A DNA stretch of 64,000 nt from Chitinophaga sp. YR573 (GCF_900110995.1 NZ_FOJF01000001.1:3818803-3882802), one strand, 5' to 3'. Shown: positions 45,163-55,567, counted from the first letter of the stretch. The notes: a model not told the origin generated them from the letters alone. Program-made: numbers and translations.

Positions 45163-45191
45163 AGCTCCGGGGATTGCTCCGGAGCTTTTTT
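45163..45191 (+). terminator. Intrinsic terminator after the TonB receptor gene
   Basis: Perfect 8-bp stem AGCTCCGG/CCGGAGCT with an 8-nt loop, followed by a run of T, 6 bp after the receptor stop codon. Clear rho-independent terminator geometry. Confidence 0.88.
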
Positions 45192-45467
45192 ATGTTTACC
45201 CAACATTCGTTTAAAAACCCTCAATCAGCCTCCTTCTCCTTAACGTGATTGAGTATTACCTGAAACGTATTCAAATCATTTTTAATAAGTTATGTAATCC
45301 GGCTGAAGATTTGACCGTCTACTCACTGAGTAGAGCTATTTATTTTTCAGCAAGAACCCATAAATTAGCTATGATACAAGCTGATAACTAAGTCCCTATG
45401 CTCGTAAAATGACCTTAATTCTTGTTGTTGAGACAGTCTTTCATAAGTTTATGTAGTCCTGTTCCCT
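45192..45467. promoter_or_regulatory. Upstream region of the giant adhesin gene, with a palindrome
   Basis: No gene seen. At 45318-45334 lies a perfect palindrome, TCTACTCA-C-TGAGTAGA, about 134 bp upstream of the adhesin start, the shape of a dimeric regulator's operator. A second inverted pair, CTCAATCA (45220-45227) and TGATTGAG (45246-45253), has an 18-bp spacer. Two similar segments, AAGTTATGTAATCC and AAGTTTATGTAGTCC, lie at the middle and at the end of the region. No convincing TTTG/TAnnTTTG promoter pair was found. Confidence 0.45.
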
Positions 45468-48400
45468 ATGAAATCGATTCTCAAAATTACCCTGCTTGCA
45501 GGAATGTTATTATCATACCTGCCATTGTCGGCAAACACACTTTTCCACTGGAACTTTGCGTCCTGTAATTTCCTGCAGGAGTTGATGCAATTTGCCGGAG
45601 CCGCTACTGTCACTATCGGATCGCCGGTTAACGGTGCGGAAAGTACAACTCCTGCCGATGGCTCTTTCACTATTTCTCTTAGTAGTGTGGAAGCAGAAAA
45701 TGTTACCGTTACCTATTCTGTATCCGGTACAGCTGCAAACGGAACGGATTTTACCATACCGGTAAATGTGGTGATCCCTGCGGGGGCAACGACCGGGCCG
45801 CTGCCGGTACATGTGCTGGATGATATGATCCTGGAATCTGGAGAAACGGTGACGGTTACCTTAACAGGAGCTACGACTGCTTCCGGGGGTAACCTTGTAG
45901 TGTCAGGCAGTTCTTCGCTGATTATCACAGATGATGATTATACTCCCACTAACCGTACCCTGGTTTTTGTAGATGCCCTGACGGTGAATGGAGAAGAGGG
46001 GGGAAGCAGTGGTAGCATGACGATAGCCCTTCCGGCAGGATATATTGCAGGAGAGGATATCACAGTACATTACAGCCTTATGGGGGCCAGTACGGCAAGT
46101 ACGTCGGACTATATTGCTTTCCCGCTCACTGCTGTTATTAAGGCAGGTTGGAATAGTGTTCCGGTATCTATAAGTATTGTTGATGATACAGAAATAGAAA
46201 ATGAAGAAACAATAAATGTAGAGTTGACCAGCGCTACCGGTACGCTTGCTTATAACGTTGGTTCTACTGCCGGATATGGTAGTCTTGGCACTACTATATC
46301 CATTATCGATAACGATAGCCAGCTTACTATTTCCAATGTTACCAATGGTACAGAGGGTGGCGCTAATGCGGGTTTTTATATTAGTCTGCCTGCGGGTATC
46401 ACCAGTACCGAAGCTATTAGCGTTAACTATACACTTACTGGCGCTGCTACGAACGGAGCTGATTATACTACTTTAACCGGAACAATTGTAATACCTGCCG
46501 GACAACCGGGAATATTACTGGACGTGCTGGTAACAGATGATGAGGTGATAGAAACTACGGAAGATGTGATCCTTGGGCTGGCCAGCGGTGAGGGTGTATC
46601 CAGTGGTATAGATTTTACAATCATCTCATCAGCAAATATTGCTACCATTACAGATAACGATAATACGGCTGCCAATCGTGTGCTGACGGTCACTTCCATT
46701 GTGAATGCTGCAGAGCCTAATGTAAACGGCAGCTTTGTGTTTAGTTTACCGGGCAACTATACATGCTCGGAAACAATGATCGTTCGTTATACTATTTCCG
46801 GTTCGGCTACGGCCAATGTAGATTATACAAAGTTAACCGGTAATACGGTATTAGTAGCAGGAGAACATACCACTGCACCGATACCGGTAAAAGTATTGGA
46901 TGATCTGATTATTGAAGGAGATGAAACGGTGGTCATCACCGTTACATCCGGAACAGCATCTCCTTCCGGTGCTATATTTACTGCCGGTACTCCTGCCTTT
47001 AATACTGTAACTATTGCGGATAATGATAATGCGGATATGGGTATTAACGTCACAGCTACTACTCCTAATGCCGCAGAACCTGCTGTTAATGGGTTATTTA
47101 CTGTTGGGTTTTCGAATGGATTGACCGCCAGCGTACCTGTTACAGTTAACTATACCATTACGGGAACAGCAATCAATGGTACAGATTATGCCACTATTTC
47201 CGGAACAGTGACTATTCCTGCGCTTGCTAATGGGCAGACTATTCCTGTTAATGTGATTGATGATAACCTGATAGAAGGAGATGAAACGGTGATCTTAACA
47301 GTTACGGGTGCTGTTTCAACGATTACAAGTCCTTCGGGATTTATACCCGGTACGAGCAATGTTGCTACTGTTACTATTGCTGATGATGACAATACTGATA
47401 TGAATGTACGGGTAACCGGCACTGATGGGGCAGAACCCGCCACTAACGGATCATTCACTTTCAGTGTGGCACCTGGCAAAAAGACCGCTGTACCGATTAC
47501 TGTTACGTATACTATCTCCGGAACAGCATCTGGTGGAATTGATTATACTACCCTGCCTTTAACAGCTATTATCCCTGCTAACAGTAACGGTTATACAATG
47601 CCTGTATCTGTTATTGATGATAATATTATTGAAGGTACAGAAACAGTGGTGTTAACGGTTACAGGTGTTAGTTCATCACCTGTGCTTACACCTGCGCCTT
47701 TTACATTTGATGCGACTAAAACAACCAGTATCAACATTACTGATGATGATAATGCAGACATGAATGTAACGGTAATCGTCAGTGATGCAACTGCGGCGGA
47801 ACCTGGCGACAATGGGGAGTTCACTTTCAGTGTAGCTCCGGGGAAAGTTACCAGCGTACCTGTTATAGTTAATTATACCATCACCGGTACTGCTACTAAT
47901 GGAACAGACTACACTACTATACAATTAACGGACACCATTCCTGCGGGAAGTAATAGTGTCAAACTTACGGTTCCTGTAATTGATGATAACCTGATAGAAG
48001 GAGATGAAACGGTGACCCTTACATTTAGCGGTTTTAATACAACACTGCCCTATGTAGGTATTGCTAATACTGGTACTGTTATTATAAAAGACGATGATAA
48101 TACTACAATAGATATTAGGGATAATGATGGAGACCCTACTAATGGTATCAATGGTGTAAATGCCGCAGAGCCTTCTACAAATGGAAGTTTTACACTAAGT
48201 CTCGGGACTGGCAAAACAACTACTGTTCCAATAGTTATTACTTATACTATTAGCGGAACGGCTGCCAATGGTACTGATTATACTACGGGTCCATTGACTG
48301 CTACTATCCCTGCTAACGGCGACCATGCAGATGTTCCGGTTACTGTTATCGACGATGATCTGATAGAAGGAGATGAAACAGTTGTTCTGACGATCACTAA

Positions 48401-51400
48401 CATCAGTACTACATTACCTGTTACCATTGGTACACAGAAATCAGCCACTGTATTAATAAAGGATGATGATTTGGATATGAATGTAGGTATAGGTGATAAT
48501 GACGGAGACCCTTCCAATGGTATCAACGGTGTAAATGCAGCAGAACCTTCTACCAATGGTGCATTTACAGTGAGTGTTGCTCCTGGTAAGAGAACCAGTG
48601 TACCAATTACAGTGGCTTATACTATTACCGGTACCGCTATCAACGGTACTGATTATGCCACTGTTTCCGGAACAGTAACTATTCCTGCGCTTGCTAATGG
48701 GCAAAGTATTCCTGTTAATGTAATTGATGATAACCTGATCGAGGGTGATGAAACCGTGACTATTACCATTACCAGTATCACCAGTACATTACCATTTATA
48801 AAAGGGCCACAGGATAATGCAGGGATCATTATCAGTGATGATGACAATAGTGATATGAATGTACGGGTGACCGGCACTGATGGGGCAGAACCCGCCACTA
48901 ACGGATCATTCACTTTCAGTGTAGCGCCCGGTAAAAAGACCGGTGTACCGGTTACTATTACGTATACTATCTCCGGAACAGCATCTGGTGGTATTGATTA
49001 TACTTCTCTCCCTTTAACAGCTATTATCCCTGCTAACAGTAACGGTTATACAATGCCTGTATCTGTTATTGATGATAATATTATTGAAGGGACGGAGACA
49101 GTGGTGTTAACGGTTACAGGTGTTAGTTCATCACCTGTGCTTACACCTGCACCTTTTACATTTGATGCGACCAAAACAACCAGTATCAACATTACTGATG
49201 ATGATAATGCAGACATGAATGTAACGGTAACCGTCAGTGATGCAACAGCGGCGGAACCTGGCGACAATGGGGAGTTCACTTTCAGTGTAGCGCCAGGGAA
49301 GGTCACCAGCGTACCTGTTATAGTTAATTATACCATCACCGGTACTGCTATTAATGGAACAGATTATACTACTATACAATTAACGGACACCATTCCTGCG
49401 GGAAGTAATAGTGTCAAATTAACTGTTCCTGTACTGGATGACAACCTGATAGAAGGAGATGAAACGGTGATCCTTACATTTACCGGTTTTAATACAACGT
49501 TGCCGTATGTAGGTATTGCTAATACCGGTACTGTTATTATAAAAGATGATGATATTATTACAGTAGATATCGGAGATAATGATGGGGATCCTTCCAATGG
49601 AATCAACGGCGTAAATGCCGCAGAACCTTCTACGAATGGTAGCTTTACATTAGGTATAGGAGCGGGTAAAACAACTACTGTTCCAATAGTTATTACTTAT
49701 ACTATTAGCGGAACGGCTGCCAATGGTACTGATTATACTACGGGTCCATTGACTGCTACTATCCCTGTTAACGGGGACCATGCAGATGTTCCGGTTACTG
49801 TTATCGACGATGATCTGATAGAAGGCGATGAAACAGTTATTCTGACGATCACTAACATCAATGCTACATTACCTGTTACCATCGGCACACAGAGATCAGC
49901 GACTGTAATCATAAAAGATGATGACGATGATATGAATGTAGGTATAGGGGATAATGATGGAGATCCTACCAATGGTATCAACGGTGTAAATGCAGCGGAA
50001 CCTTCTACCAATGGTGCATTTACGGTGAGCGTTGCTCCTGGAAAGAGGACCAGCGTACCAATTACGGTGGCTTATACCATTTCAGGGACTGCTATCAATG
50101 GTACAGATTATGCCACTGTTTCCGGAACAGTGACTATTCCTGCGCTTGCTAATGGGCAGGCTATTCCTGTTAATGTGATTGATGATATCCTGATCGAAGG
50201 AGATGAGACTGTGACTATTACCATTACCAGTATCACCAGTACATTACCATTTATAAAAGGGCCACAGGATAATGCAGGGATCATTATTGCTGATGATGAC
50301 AATAGTGATATGAATGTACAGGTAATCGGCACTGATGGGGCAGAACCTGCCACTAACGGATCATTTACTTTCAGCGTGGCGCCCGGTAAACTGACAGGCG
50401 TGCCCGTTACTATTACATATACTATCTCCGGAACAGCATCTGATGGTACTGATTATACTTCTCTGCCTTTAACAGCTGTTATCCCTGCCGATAGTAACCG
50501 TTATACAATGCCTGTATCTGTTATTGATGATAATATAATTGAAGGGACGGAGACAGTGGCGTTAACGGTTACAGGTGTTAGTTCATCCCCCATCCTTACC
50601 CCTGCGCCTTTTACATTTGATGCGGCGACTAAAACAACCATTATCAACATCACTGATGATGATAATGCAGACATGAATGTAACAGTGACCGTCAGTGATG
50701 CAACAGCGGCGGAACCTGCCGACAACGGGGAGTTCACTTTCAGTGTAGCTCCGGGGAAAGTTACCAGCGTACCTGTTATAGTTAATTATACCATCACCGG
50801 TACTGCTACTAATGGAACAGACTACACTACTATACAATTAACGGATACCATTCCTGCGGGAAGTAATAGTGTAAAATTAACTGTTCCTGTACTGGATGAT
50901 AACCTGATAGAAGGAGATGAAACGGTGATCCTTACATTTACCGGTTTTAATACAACACTACCGTATGTAGGTATTGCTAATACAGGTACTGTTATTATAA
51001 AAGACGATGATATTATTACAGTAGACATCAGCGATAATGATGGGAATGCTTCTAACGGTATCAATGGAGTGGATGCAGCAGAGCCTTCTACGAATGGTCA
51101 TTTTACATTAAGCATCGGAACAGGTAAGGTAACATCTTCTCCAATAATTATTACCTATACTATCACCGGAACGGCGGCTGGTGGTACTGATTATACTTCA
51201 TTGCCATTAACAGCTACTATCCCTGCTAACGGTAACACCGCAGATGTTTTTGTTAACGTTATTGACGATGATCTGATAGAAGGAGATGAGACAGTTGTTC
51301 TGACAATCACTAATATCACTACTACATTACCTGTTACCATCGGCACACAGAGATCAGCCACTCTAATCATAAAAGATGATGACAATGATATGAATGTGGG

Positions 51401-52769
51401 TATCGGTGATAATGACGGAGATCCTACGAATGGTATCAATGGTGTAAATGCCGCAGAACCTTCTACCAATGGCGGGTTTACGGTGAGCGTTGCTCCGGGT
51501 AAGAGAACCAGTGTACCAATTACAGTGGCTTATACTATTGCCGGTACCGCTATCAATGGTACTGATTATGCTCCTGTTTCCGGAACAGTGATTATTCCTG
51601 CGCTTAGCAATGGGATGAATATCCCTGTTAATGTGATTGATGATAACCTGATTGAAGGAGATGAAACCGTGACTATTACCATTACCAGTATCACCAGTAC
51701 ATTACCGTTTATAAAAGGGCCACAGGATAATGCAGGGATCATTATCGGAGATGATGACGATGATATGAATGTAGGTGTAGGGGATAATGATGGAGATGCC
51801 ACCAATGGCATTAATGGTATTAATGCCGCTGAACCGGCTACGAATGGCGGGTTTACGATTACTGTTGCTCCGGGTAAGAAAACCAGTGTACCAATTACAA
51901 TTACTTATACGCTTTCCGGTACAGCTACCGGTGGTGATGATTATGAAATACCGTCGTTGCAGGTAGTTATTCCTGCTGGTGGTGACATTGCAAATGTGCC
52001 CATCAATGTAATAGACGATAAGCTGATAGAAGGAACTGAAAACGTGGTCATCACCATCACTGGTGTGAGTAGCACATTGCCTTTTACAGGTATAGGGAAC
52101 ACTGGTTCTCTGGATATTATAGATGATGATATACCAAAGGTAGACCTGGTAGTGACTAAAACAGTTGTTCAGCCAGGCCCTTATAGTATAGGGCAGGATA
52201 TTACTTACCGTATAACAGTCACGAATAAAGGAAATATAACAGCTACTGAAGTGGTAGTGACAGATTCTCTGCCACTCACGCTGGACATCAACCCTATTGC
52301 CACTACAGCAAAAGGTACGGTATCTCAGAATGGCAGGATCATATCCTGGGCCGTTGGTGATCTGGCCCTTGAGGAAACAGCAGAAATGCTGCTGGTATGT
52401 AAGGCCACAGATGGTGGTACCATTACCAATGCCGCCAGCGCTATCTCTAAAGAAACAAAGGACGATCCTACCGGTGGCAGAGGTACATCTACGATTACGG
52501 TAGATGGAGATGCGCTCATCATTCCTAATGTATTTACACCTAACGGTGATGGGAAGAATGAGAAATTTGATATTGGCGGACTGGATAAATATCCTTCTTC
52601 CAGTTTGTATGTATATAACAGATGGGGGGCAATGGTATATCAATCTAAAGATTATAAGAATAACTGGAACGGCTCGGGACTAAATGCCGGCAGTTACTTC
52701 TACACACTGGAAGTACATAAAGCCGATGGCGTAAGGATTTACAAAGGGTGGGTGGAAATACTAAGATAA
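45468..52769 (+). CDS. Giant Calx-beta repeat surface protein with DUF11 and T9SS type B C-terminal domain
   Basis: A 2433-aa secreted protein, probably a cell-surface adhesin exported by the type IX secretion system. Signal peptide near residues 1-22 (MKSILKITLLAGMLLSYLPL). I count 18 Calx-beta domains of about 115-125 aa each up to about residue 2220. Each has an AEP.TNG.FT opening, Y.ISGTA.NGTDY, a V.DD..IEGDETV core and a closing IxDDD. Several open with a DNDGDPTNGING stretch that looks calcium-binding. Domains 6-17 form a three-fold repeat of a four-domain block. Then come a DUF11-like domain (VDLVVTKTV, about residue 2224) and a CHU_C/gliding-type tail (IPNVFTPNGDGKNEKFDI, ending GWVEILR). 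The PorP/SprF-like gene follows with no gap, as is usual for type B T9SS substrates. Adhesive function inferred. Confidence 0.93.
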   Translation: MKSILKITLLAGMLLSYLPLSANTLFHWNFASCNFLQELMQFAGAATVTIGSPVNGAESTTPADGSFTISLSSVEAENVTVTYSVSGTAANGTDFTIPVNVVIPAGATTGPLPVHVLDDMILESGETVTVTLTGATTASGGNLVVSGSSSLIITDDDYTPTNRTLVFVDALTVNGEEGGSSGSMTIALPAGYIAGEDITVHYSLMGASTASTSDYIAFPLTAVIKAGWNSVPVSISIVDDTEIENEETINVELTSATGTLAYNVGSTAGYGSLGTTISIIDNDSQLTISNVTNGTEGGANAGFYISLPAGITSTEAISVNYTLTGAATNGADYTTLTGTIVIPAGQPGILLDVLVTDDEVIETTEDVILGLASGEGVSSGIDFTIISSANIATITDNDNTAANRVLTVTSIVNAAEPNVNGSFVFSLPGNYTCSETMIVRYTISGSATANVDYTKLTGNTVLVAGEHTTAPIPVKVLDDLIIEGDETVVITVTSGTASPSGAIFTAGTPAFNTVTIADNDNADMGINVTATTPNAAEPAVNGLFTVGFSNGLTASVPVTVNYTITGTAINGTDYATISGTVTIPALANGQTIPVNVIDDNLIEGDETVILTVTGAVSTITSPSGFIPGTSNVATVTIADDDNTDMNVRVTGTDGAEPATNGSFTFSVAPGKKTAVPITVTYTISGTASGGIDYTTLPLTAIIPANSNGYTMPVSVIDDNIIEGTETVVLTVTGVSSSPVLTPAPFTFDATKTTSINITDDDNADMNVTVIVSDATAAEPGDNGEFTFSVAPGKVTSVPVIVNYTITGTATNGTDYTTIQLTDTIPAGSNSVKLTVPVIDDNLIEGDETVTLTFSGFNTTLPYVGIANTGTVIIKDDDNTTIDIRDNDGDPTNGINGVNAAEPSTNGSFTLSLGTGKTTTVPIVITYTISGTAANGTDYTTGPLTATIPANGDHADVPVTVIDDDLIEGDETVVLTITNISTTLPVTIGTQKSATVLIKDDDLDMNVGIGDNDGDPSNGINGVNAAEPSTNGAFTVSVAPGKRTSVPITVAYTITGTAINGTDYATVSGTVTIPALANGQSIPVNVIDDNLIEGDETVTITITSITSTLPFIKGPQDNAGIIISDDDNSDMNVRVTGTDGAEPATNGSFTFSVAPGKKTGVPVTITYTISGTASGGIDYTSLPLTAIIPANSNGYTMPVSVIDDNIIEGTETVVLTVTGVSSSPVLTPAPFTFDATKTTSINITDDDNADMNVTVTVSDATAAEPGDNGEFTFSVAPGKVTSVPVIVNYTITGTAINGTDYTTIQLTDTIPAGSNSVKLTVPVLDDNLIEGDETVILTFTGFNTTLPYVGIANTGTVIIKDDDIITVDIGDNDGDPSNGINGVNAAEPSTNGSFTLGIGAGKTTTVPIVITYTISGTAANGTDYTTGPLTATIPVNGDHADVPVTVIDDDLIEGDETVILTITNINATLPVTIGTQRSATVIIKDDDDDMNVGIGDNDGDPTNGINGVNAAEPSTNGAFTVSVAPGKRTSVPITVAYTISGTAINGTDYATVSGTVTIPALANGQAIPVNVIDDILIEGDETVTITITSITSTLPFIKGPQDNAGIIIADDDNSDMNVQVIGTDGAEPATNGSFTFSVAPGKLTGVPVTITYTISGTASDGTDYTSLPLTAVIPADSNRYTMPVSVIDDNIIEGTETVALTVTGVSSSPILTPAPFTFDAATKTTIINITDDDNADMNVTVTVSDATAAEPADNGEFTFSVAPGKVTSVPVIVNYTITGTATNGTDYTTIQLTDTIPAGSNSVKLTVPVLDDNLIEGDETVILTFTGFNTTLPYVGIANTGTVIIKDDDIITVDISDNDGNASNGINGVDAAEPSTNGHFTLSIGTGKVTSSPIIITYTITGTAAGGTDYTSLPLTATIPANGNTADVFVNVIDDDLIEGDETVVLTITNITTTLPVTIGTQRSATLIIKDDDNDMNVGIGDNDGDPTNGINGVNAAEPSTNGGFTVSVAPGKRTSVPITVAYTIAGTAINGTDYAPVSGTVIIPALSNGMNIPVNVIDDNLIEGDETVTITITSITSTLPFIKGPQDNAGIIIGDDDDDMNVGVGDNDGDATNGINGINAAEPATNGGFTITVAPGKKTSVPITITYTLSGTATGGDDYEIPSLQVVIPAGGDIANVPINVIDDKLIEGTENVVITITGVSSTLPFTGIGNTGSLDIIDDDIPKVDLVVTKTVVQPGPYSIGQDITYRITVTNKGNITATEVVVTDSLPLTLDINPIATTAKGTVSQNGRIISWAVGDLALEETAEMLLVCKATDGGTITNAASAISKETKDDPTGGRGTSTITVDGDALIIPNVFTPNGDGKNEKFDIGGLDKYPSSSLYVYNRWGAMVYQSKDYKNNWNGSGLNAGSYFYTLEVHKADGVRIYKGWVEILR
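47400..51764 (+). repeat. Three-fold tandem 1455-bp superrepeat within the adhesin gene
   Basis: Equivalent codons (the ATG of the DMNV motif) open the blocks at 47400, 48855 and 50310, and a fourth block-like start is at 51765, giving an exact 1455-bp period (485 codons, four Calx-beta domains) three times. The blocks follow the order A-B-C-D with long near-identical stretches. The third block carries one extra codon (FDAATK) and one fewer at its end, so its length is unchanged. Confidence 0.9.
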
Positions 52770-52790
52770 ATGAGCTTAAAATATGCAAGC

Positions 52791-53765
52791 ATGCGCAAGG
52801 TGATCCTTCTCCTGTTCATGACGGTGGGACAAGCACAAGCACAGCAGACGGTACAATTCAGTCAGTATGTATTTAATGGGCTGAGTGTGAACCCTGCTTA
52901 TGCGGGTTATAAAGAACAGATGTATGTGAGCGCCACTTACCGGCATCAGTGGACGGGCATTCCTGGTGCCCCACGTACCGGGGGGATCTCTGTTGATGGT
53001 CCTACGAGGGAGAACAGGGTAGGACTGGGGGTGCAACTGATGGCAGATTTTATGGGACCGCAACAGGCGTTTTCTTTATACGGCTCTTATGCATACCGTA
53101 TCCCTCTGGATGAAGAAGGCACCAAACGCTTATGCCTTGGTTTAGGCATTGGTGTTACACAATATTCCCTGGATGGGAAGGCGCTGGTGCCAAGGGAGAA
53201 TGATGACCCTACCGTACCTACGGGTAAAGTGAATACATTAGCGCCTGATGCGCGGTTCGGGATTTATTATTATACATCCTCTTTTTATCTGGGTGTATCA
53301 GTAATGGATCTTTTTTCGTTATATACAGAAAAAGGATATTTTTGGAAAGGATATAATTTCGGGACCATACGAAAAACCCAGCATGTATACCTCACTACGG
53401 GTTGCATGTTGTATTTGTCTGAGCATCTCCGGTTAAAACCTTCCATATTGGTTAAAGAAGATTTTAAAGGGCCAACAGGAATAGATATCAATACTTTTTT
53501 GCAGATTGATAACCTGATATGGATAGGAGGGTCTTACCGTATGAATCCGAGATTATGGAAGAATCAGTTACCCAATGACCTGCAGATAAGCAATGCGGCC
53601 AGTGCGATTGTAGAATACTATGCCTCTGAAAAATTAAGGATTGGTTATTCGTATGATTTAAATATTAACAAACTGGCAGGCTACCAGGGAGGCTCTCATG
53701 AGATCTCTATTGGTCTGTCTTTTCCATCTAAAAAATCACAGGTAATTAATCCCCGATACTTTTAA
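52791..53765 (+). CDS. PorP/SprF-family type IX secretion system membrane protein
   Basis: Outer-membrane beta-barrel protein that typically accompanies T9SS type B substrates and is needed for their secretion or attachment. Signal peptide MRKVILLLFMTVGQAQAQQ; ATG 52791 places it at the N-terminus, while the upstream ATG 52770 touches the adhesin stop (TAAATG) and would add seven polar residues. Family signature: VQFSQYVFNGLSVNPAYAGY, the sequence that opens nearly all PorP/SprF proteins. The C-terminal barrel strands end in GSHEISIGLSFPSKK. About 324 aa, normal for the family. Directly behind its presumed substrate and 2 bp before the OmpA-like gene. Confidence 0.94.
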   Translation: MRKVILLLFMTVGQAQAQQTVQFSQYVFNGLSVNPAYAGYKEQMYVSATYRHQWTGIPGAPRTGGISVDGPTRENRVGLGVQLMADFMGPQQAFSLYGSYAYRIPLDEEGTKRLCLGLGIGVTQYSLDGKALVPRENDDPTVPTGKVNTLAPDARFGIYYYTSSFYLGVSVMDLFSLYTEKGYFWKGYNFGTIRKTQHVYLTTGCMLYLSEHLRLKPSILVKEDFKGPTGIDINTFLQIDNLIWIGGSYRMNPRLWKNQLPNDLQISNAASAIVEYYASEKLRIGYSYDLNINKLAGYQGGSHEISIGLSFPSKKSQVINPRYF

Positions 53766-53767
53766 AT

Positions 53768-55567
53768 ATGATGATACGTTTTTTTGTTTTAGTGTTATGT
53801 GTAATGTTTTTATTTCCGCATATCGTACAGGCTCAGGAGCAAAAGAGTACCCGGGAGCTTGCGGATGAGGCCTATGAATTTCAACAATATCCAAGGGCTG
53901 TTAATCTTTACAATGATCTCGTTTCCAAATCTAAAAACCCTCCATTAGAGATAATGGGTAAACTGGCTAACTCCTATCTTAAAATGGGAACTATTCCTGC
54001 TGCCACTTACTGGTATGAGAATATGCTGAAACGTCCTGAAAGTGGAGATAGTATCCGTCTTATCTTTATCGAGATGCTGAAACGCACAGAGGATTATAAG
54101 AAGGCGAAAGAGCAGATTGCACTTTTATCAGATAAAAGGAAGGCTATGTTATTAGCTGGTTGTGATAGCGCTGTTGCCTGGAAATCATTACTACCGGATT
54201 ATGCACTGGAAAACATTAAAGACCTGTGTACACAGAATGATGAATGGATTAGTGGAGTTACCAAACAGGGCTTGCTGATAGAAGGGAATGGTTATCGTAA
54301 AATGGGTATAAGCGGGAAGTCAGAGTCGCATCCCAATGTTGATGAACGTATTGGTCAGCCTTATTTTAAATCGTATATGCTGAAACAGTATATACGTGGT
54401 AATGCCAATAATGTGCTGGATGAAGTAATACCATCAGTGCTTGGGAGACTGCCTTATAACATTGGTCCGGTATGTTTTAATGCCAGGGAGGATACAGCAT
54501 ATGTTACCATTAACCAGCTGGTGGAAACGCGTGGACTGAAGCAGACATTTAATTTATTAATATTCCGTACTGTAAAGGATAAAGATGGATATAAATGGAA
54601 GAAACTGGAGTTTGTGCGGGAGTTAAATTATAAAGGAAGTTCATCCAGTCATGCAGTGATCAACCGGGAAGGCAATGTGTTATATTTTGTTTCCGACAGA
54701 CCAGGTGGATCAGGAAAATCGGATATCTGGTATAGTGAGCGTCAGGCAGACCATAGCTGGGGTACCCCTAAGAACTGCGGACCAGTGATCAATACGTCTG
54801 AGGATGAGGCTTGTCCTACTATCAATGAGTACGGATATTTATATTTTTCCAGTAAGGGGCATCCTGGAATGGGCGGATATGATATTTTCCGTGTGGCAGG
54901 TGACCGGGCTACCTGGGATGGATTACAAAACTTGCGTTCTCCGGTAAATTCCGGAGGGGATGATATGGGCTTTATTCTAAGGGGGAATGACCTTGAAGGT
55001 TTTTTCTCTTCTAACCGCCTTGGTGGGATGGGAGGAGATGATGTCTATCATTTTATGGATGCACATCTTACGGAGAAGCTGAAGCAACCGGATACTGCTA
55101 AACTGGCGGTTGTTACACCGGAGACTGTGACTAAACCTACCATCAAACCGGAAATTGTCGCCGTTAAGCCACCGGCGCCTGATACCCTTACCAACCCGGA
55201 TAAAGCGGTTGTAGGTCGCCTGGAGAAGCTCCGCTTCCTCTACGACTACAATAGTGCGGTGCTGCTGGATGAGTCGAAAAGAGTGCTGGATAACGTAGCT
55301 GCTGTATTAAAGGAACGTCCCAACTGGAGGCTGATCATCAAATCTTATGCTGATAGCCGTGGTTCTGACAGTTACAACCTGAATCTTACCGCCCAGCGTT
55401 GTTATGCAGTCATCGCCTATCTGACTAATAAAGGCATTTCTCCTAAGCGCTTCTCCTATCAGAATATGGGAGAAAAAGACCCTATAAATCCTTGTAGTGA
55501 TGGTGTTCCTTGTACGGAAAGCCAGCATCAGGAGAATAGAAGGACGGAGTTGACGGTGGTGCATTAA
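53768..55567 (+). CDS. OmpA-family protein with TPR and PD40 (WD40-like) repeats
   Basis: Periplasmic/outer-membrane peptidoglycan-binding protein of 599 aa, related in layout to PorE-type T9SS accessory proteins. Signal peptide in MMIRFFVLVLCVMFLFPHIV. TPR-like helices around residues 30-110 (LADEAYEFQQYPRAVNLYND). PD40-type propeller motifs about residues 296-430 (NVLYFVSDRPGGSGKSDIWY, LYFSSKGHPGMGGYDIFRV, GFFSSNRLGGMGGDDVYHF). OmpA C-terminal domain about residues 486-599 (LRFLYDYNSAVLLDESKRVL, SYADSRGSDSYNLNLTAQR, NRRTELTVV). Last gene of the adhesin cluster; with the PorP-like gene it probably anchors the secreted adhesin's machinery. Confidence 0.93.
   Translation: MMIRFFVLVLCVMFLFPHIVQAQEQKSTRELADEAYEFQQYPRAVNLYNDLVSKSKNPPLEIMGKLANSYLKMGTIPAATYWYENMLKRPESGDSIRLIFIEMLKRTEDYKKAKEQIALLSDKRKAMLLAGCDSAVAWKSLLPDYALENIKDLCTQNDEWISGVTKQGLLIEGNGYRKMGISGKSESHPNVDERIGQPYFKSYMLKQYIRGNANNVLDEVIPSVLGRLPYNIGPVCFNAREDTAYVTINQLVETRGLKQTFNLLIFRTVKDKDGYKWKKLEFVRELNYKGSSSSHAVINREGNVLYFVSDRPGGSGKSDIWYSERQADHSWGTPKNCGPVINTSEDEACPTINEYGYLYFSSKGHPGMGGYDIFRVAGDRATWDGLQNLRSPVNSGGDDMGFILRGNDLEGFFSSNRLGGMGGDDVYHFMDAHLTEKLKQPDTAKLAVVTPETVTKPTIKPEIVAVKPPAPDTLTNPDKAVVGRLEKLRFLYDYNSAVLLDESKRVLDNVAAVLKERPNWRLIIKSYADSRGSDSYNLNLTAQRCYAVIAYLTNKGISPKRFSYQNMGEKDPINPCSDGVPCTESQHQENRRTELTVVH

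Noticed and set aside
47400-51764. Repeat array considered as CRISPR or satellite DNA
   Set aside because: The repeats are in frame, encode Calx-beta domains and have a 1455-bp (four-domain) period, unlike CRISPR repeats with unique spacers.
51702-52643. 313-aa minus-strand open frame
   Set aside because: Antisense to the adhesin's repeat region and DUF11 domain, low-complexity and Cys/Tyr-rich, no domain. A mirror of the biased codon pattern, like the many 80-100 aa minus-strand frames along 46463-51811.
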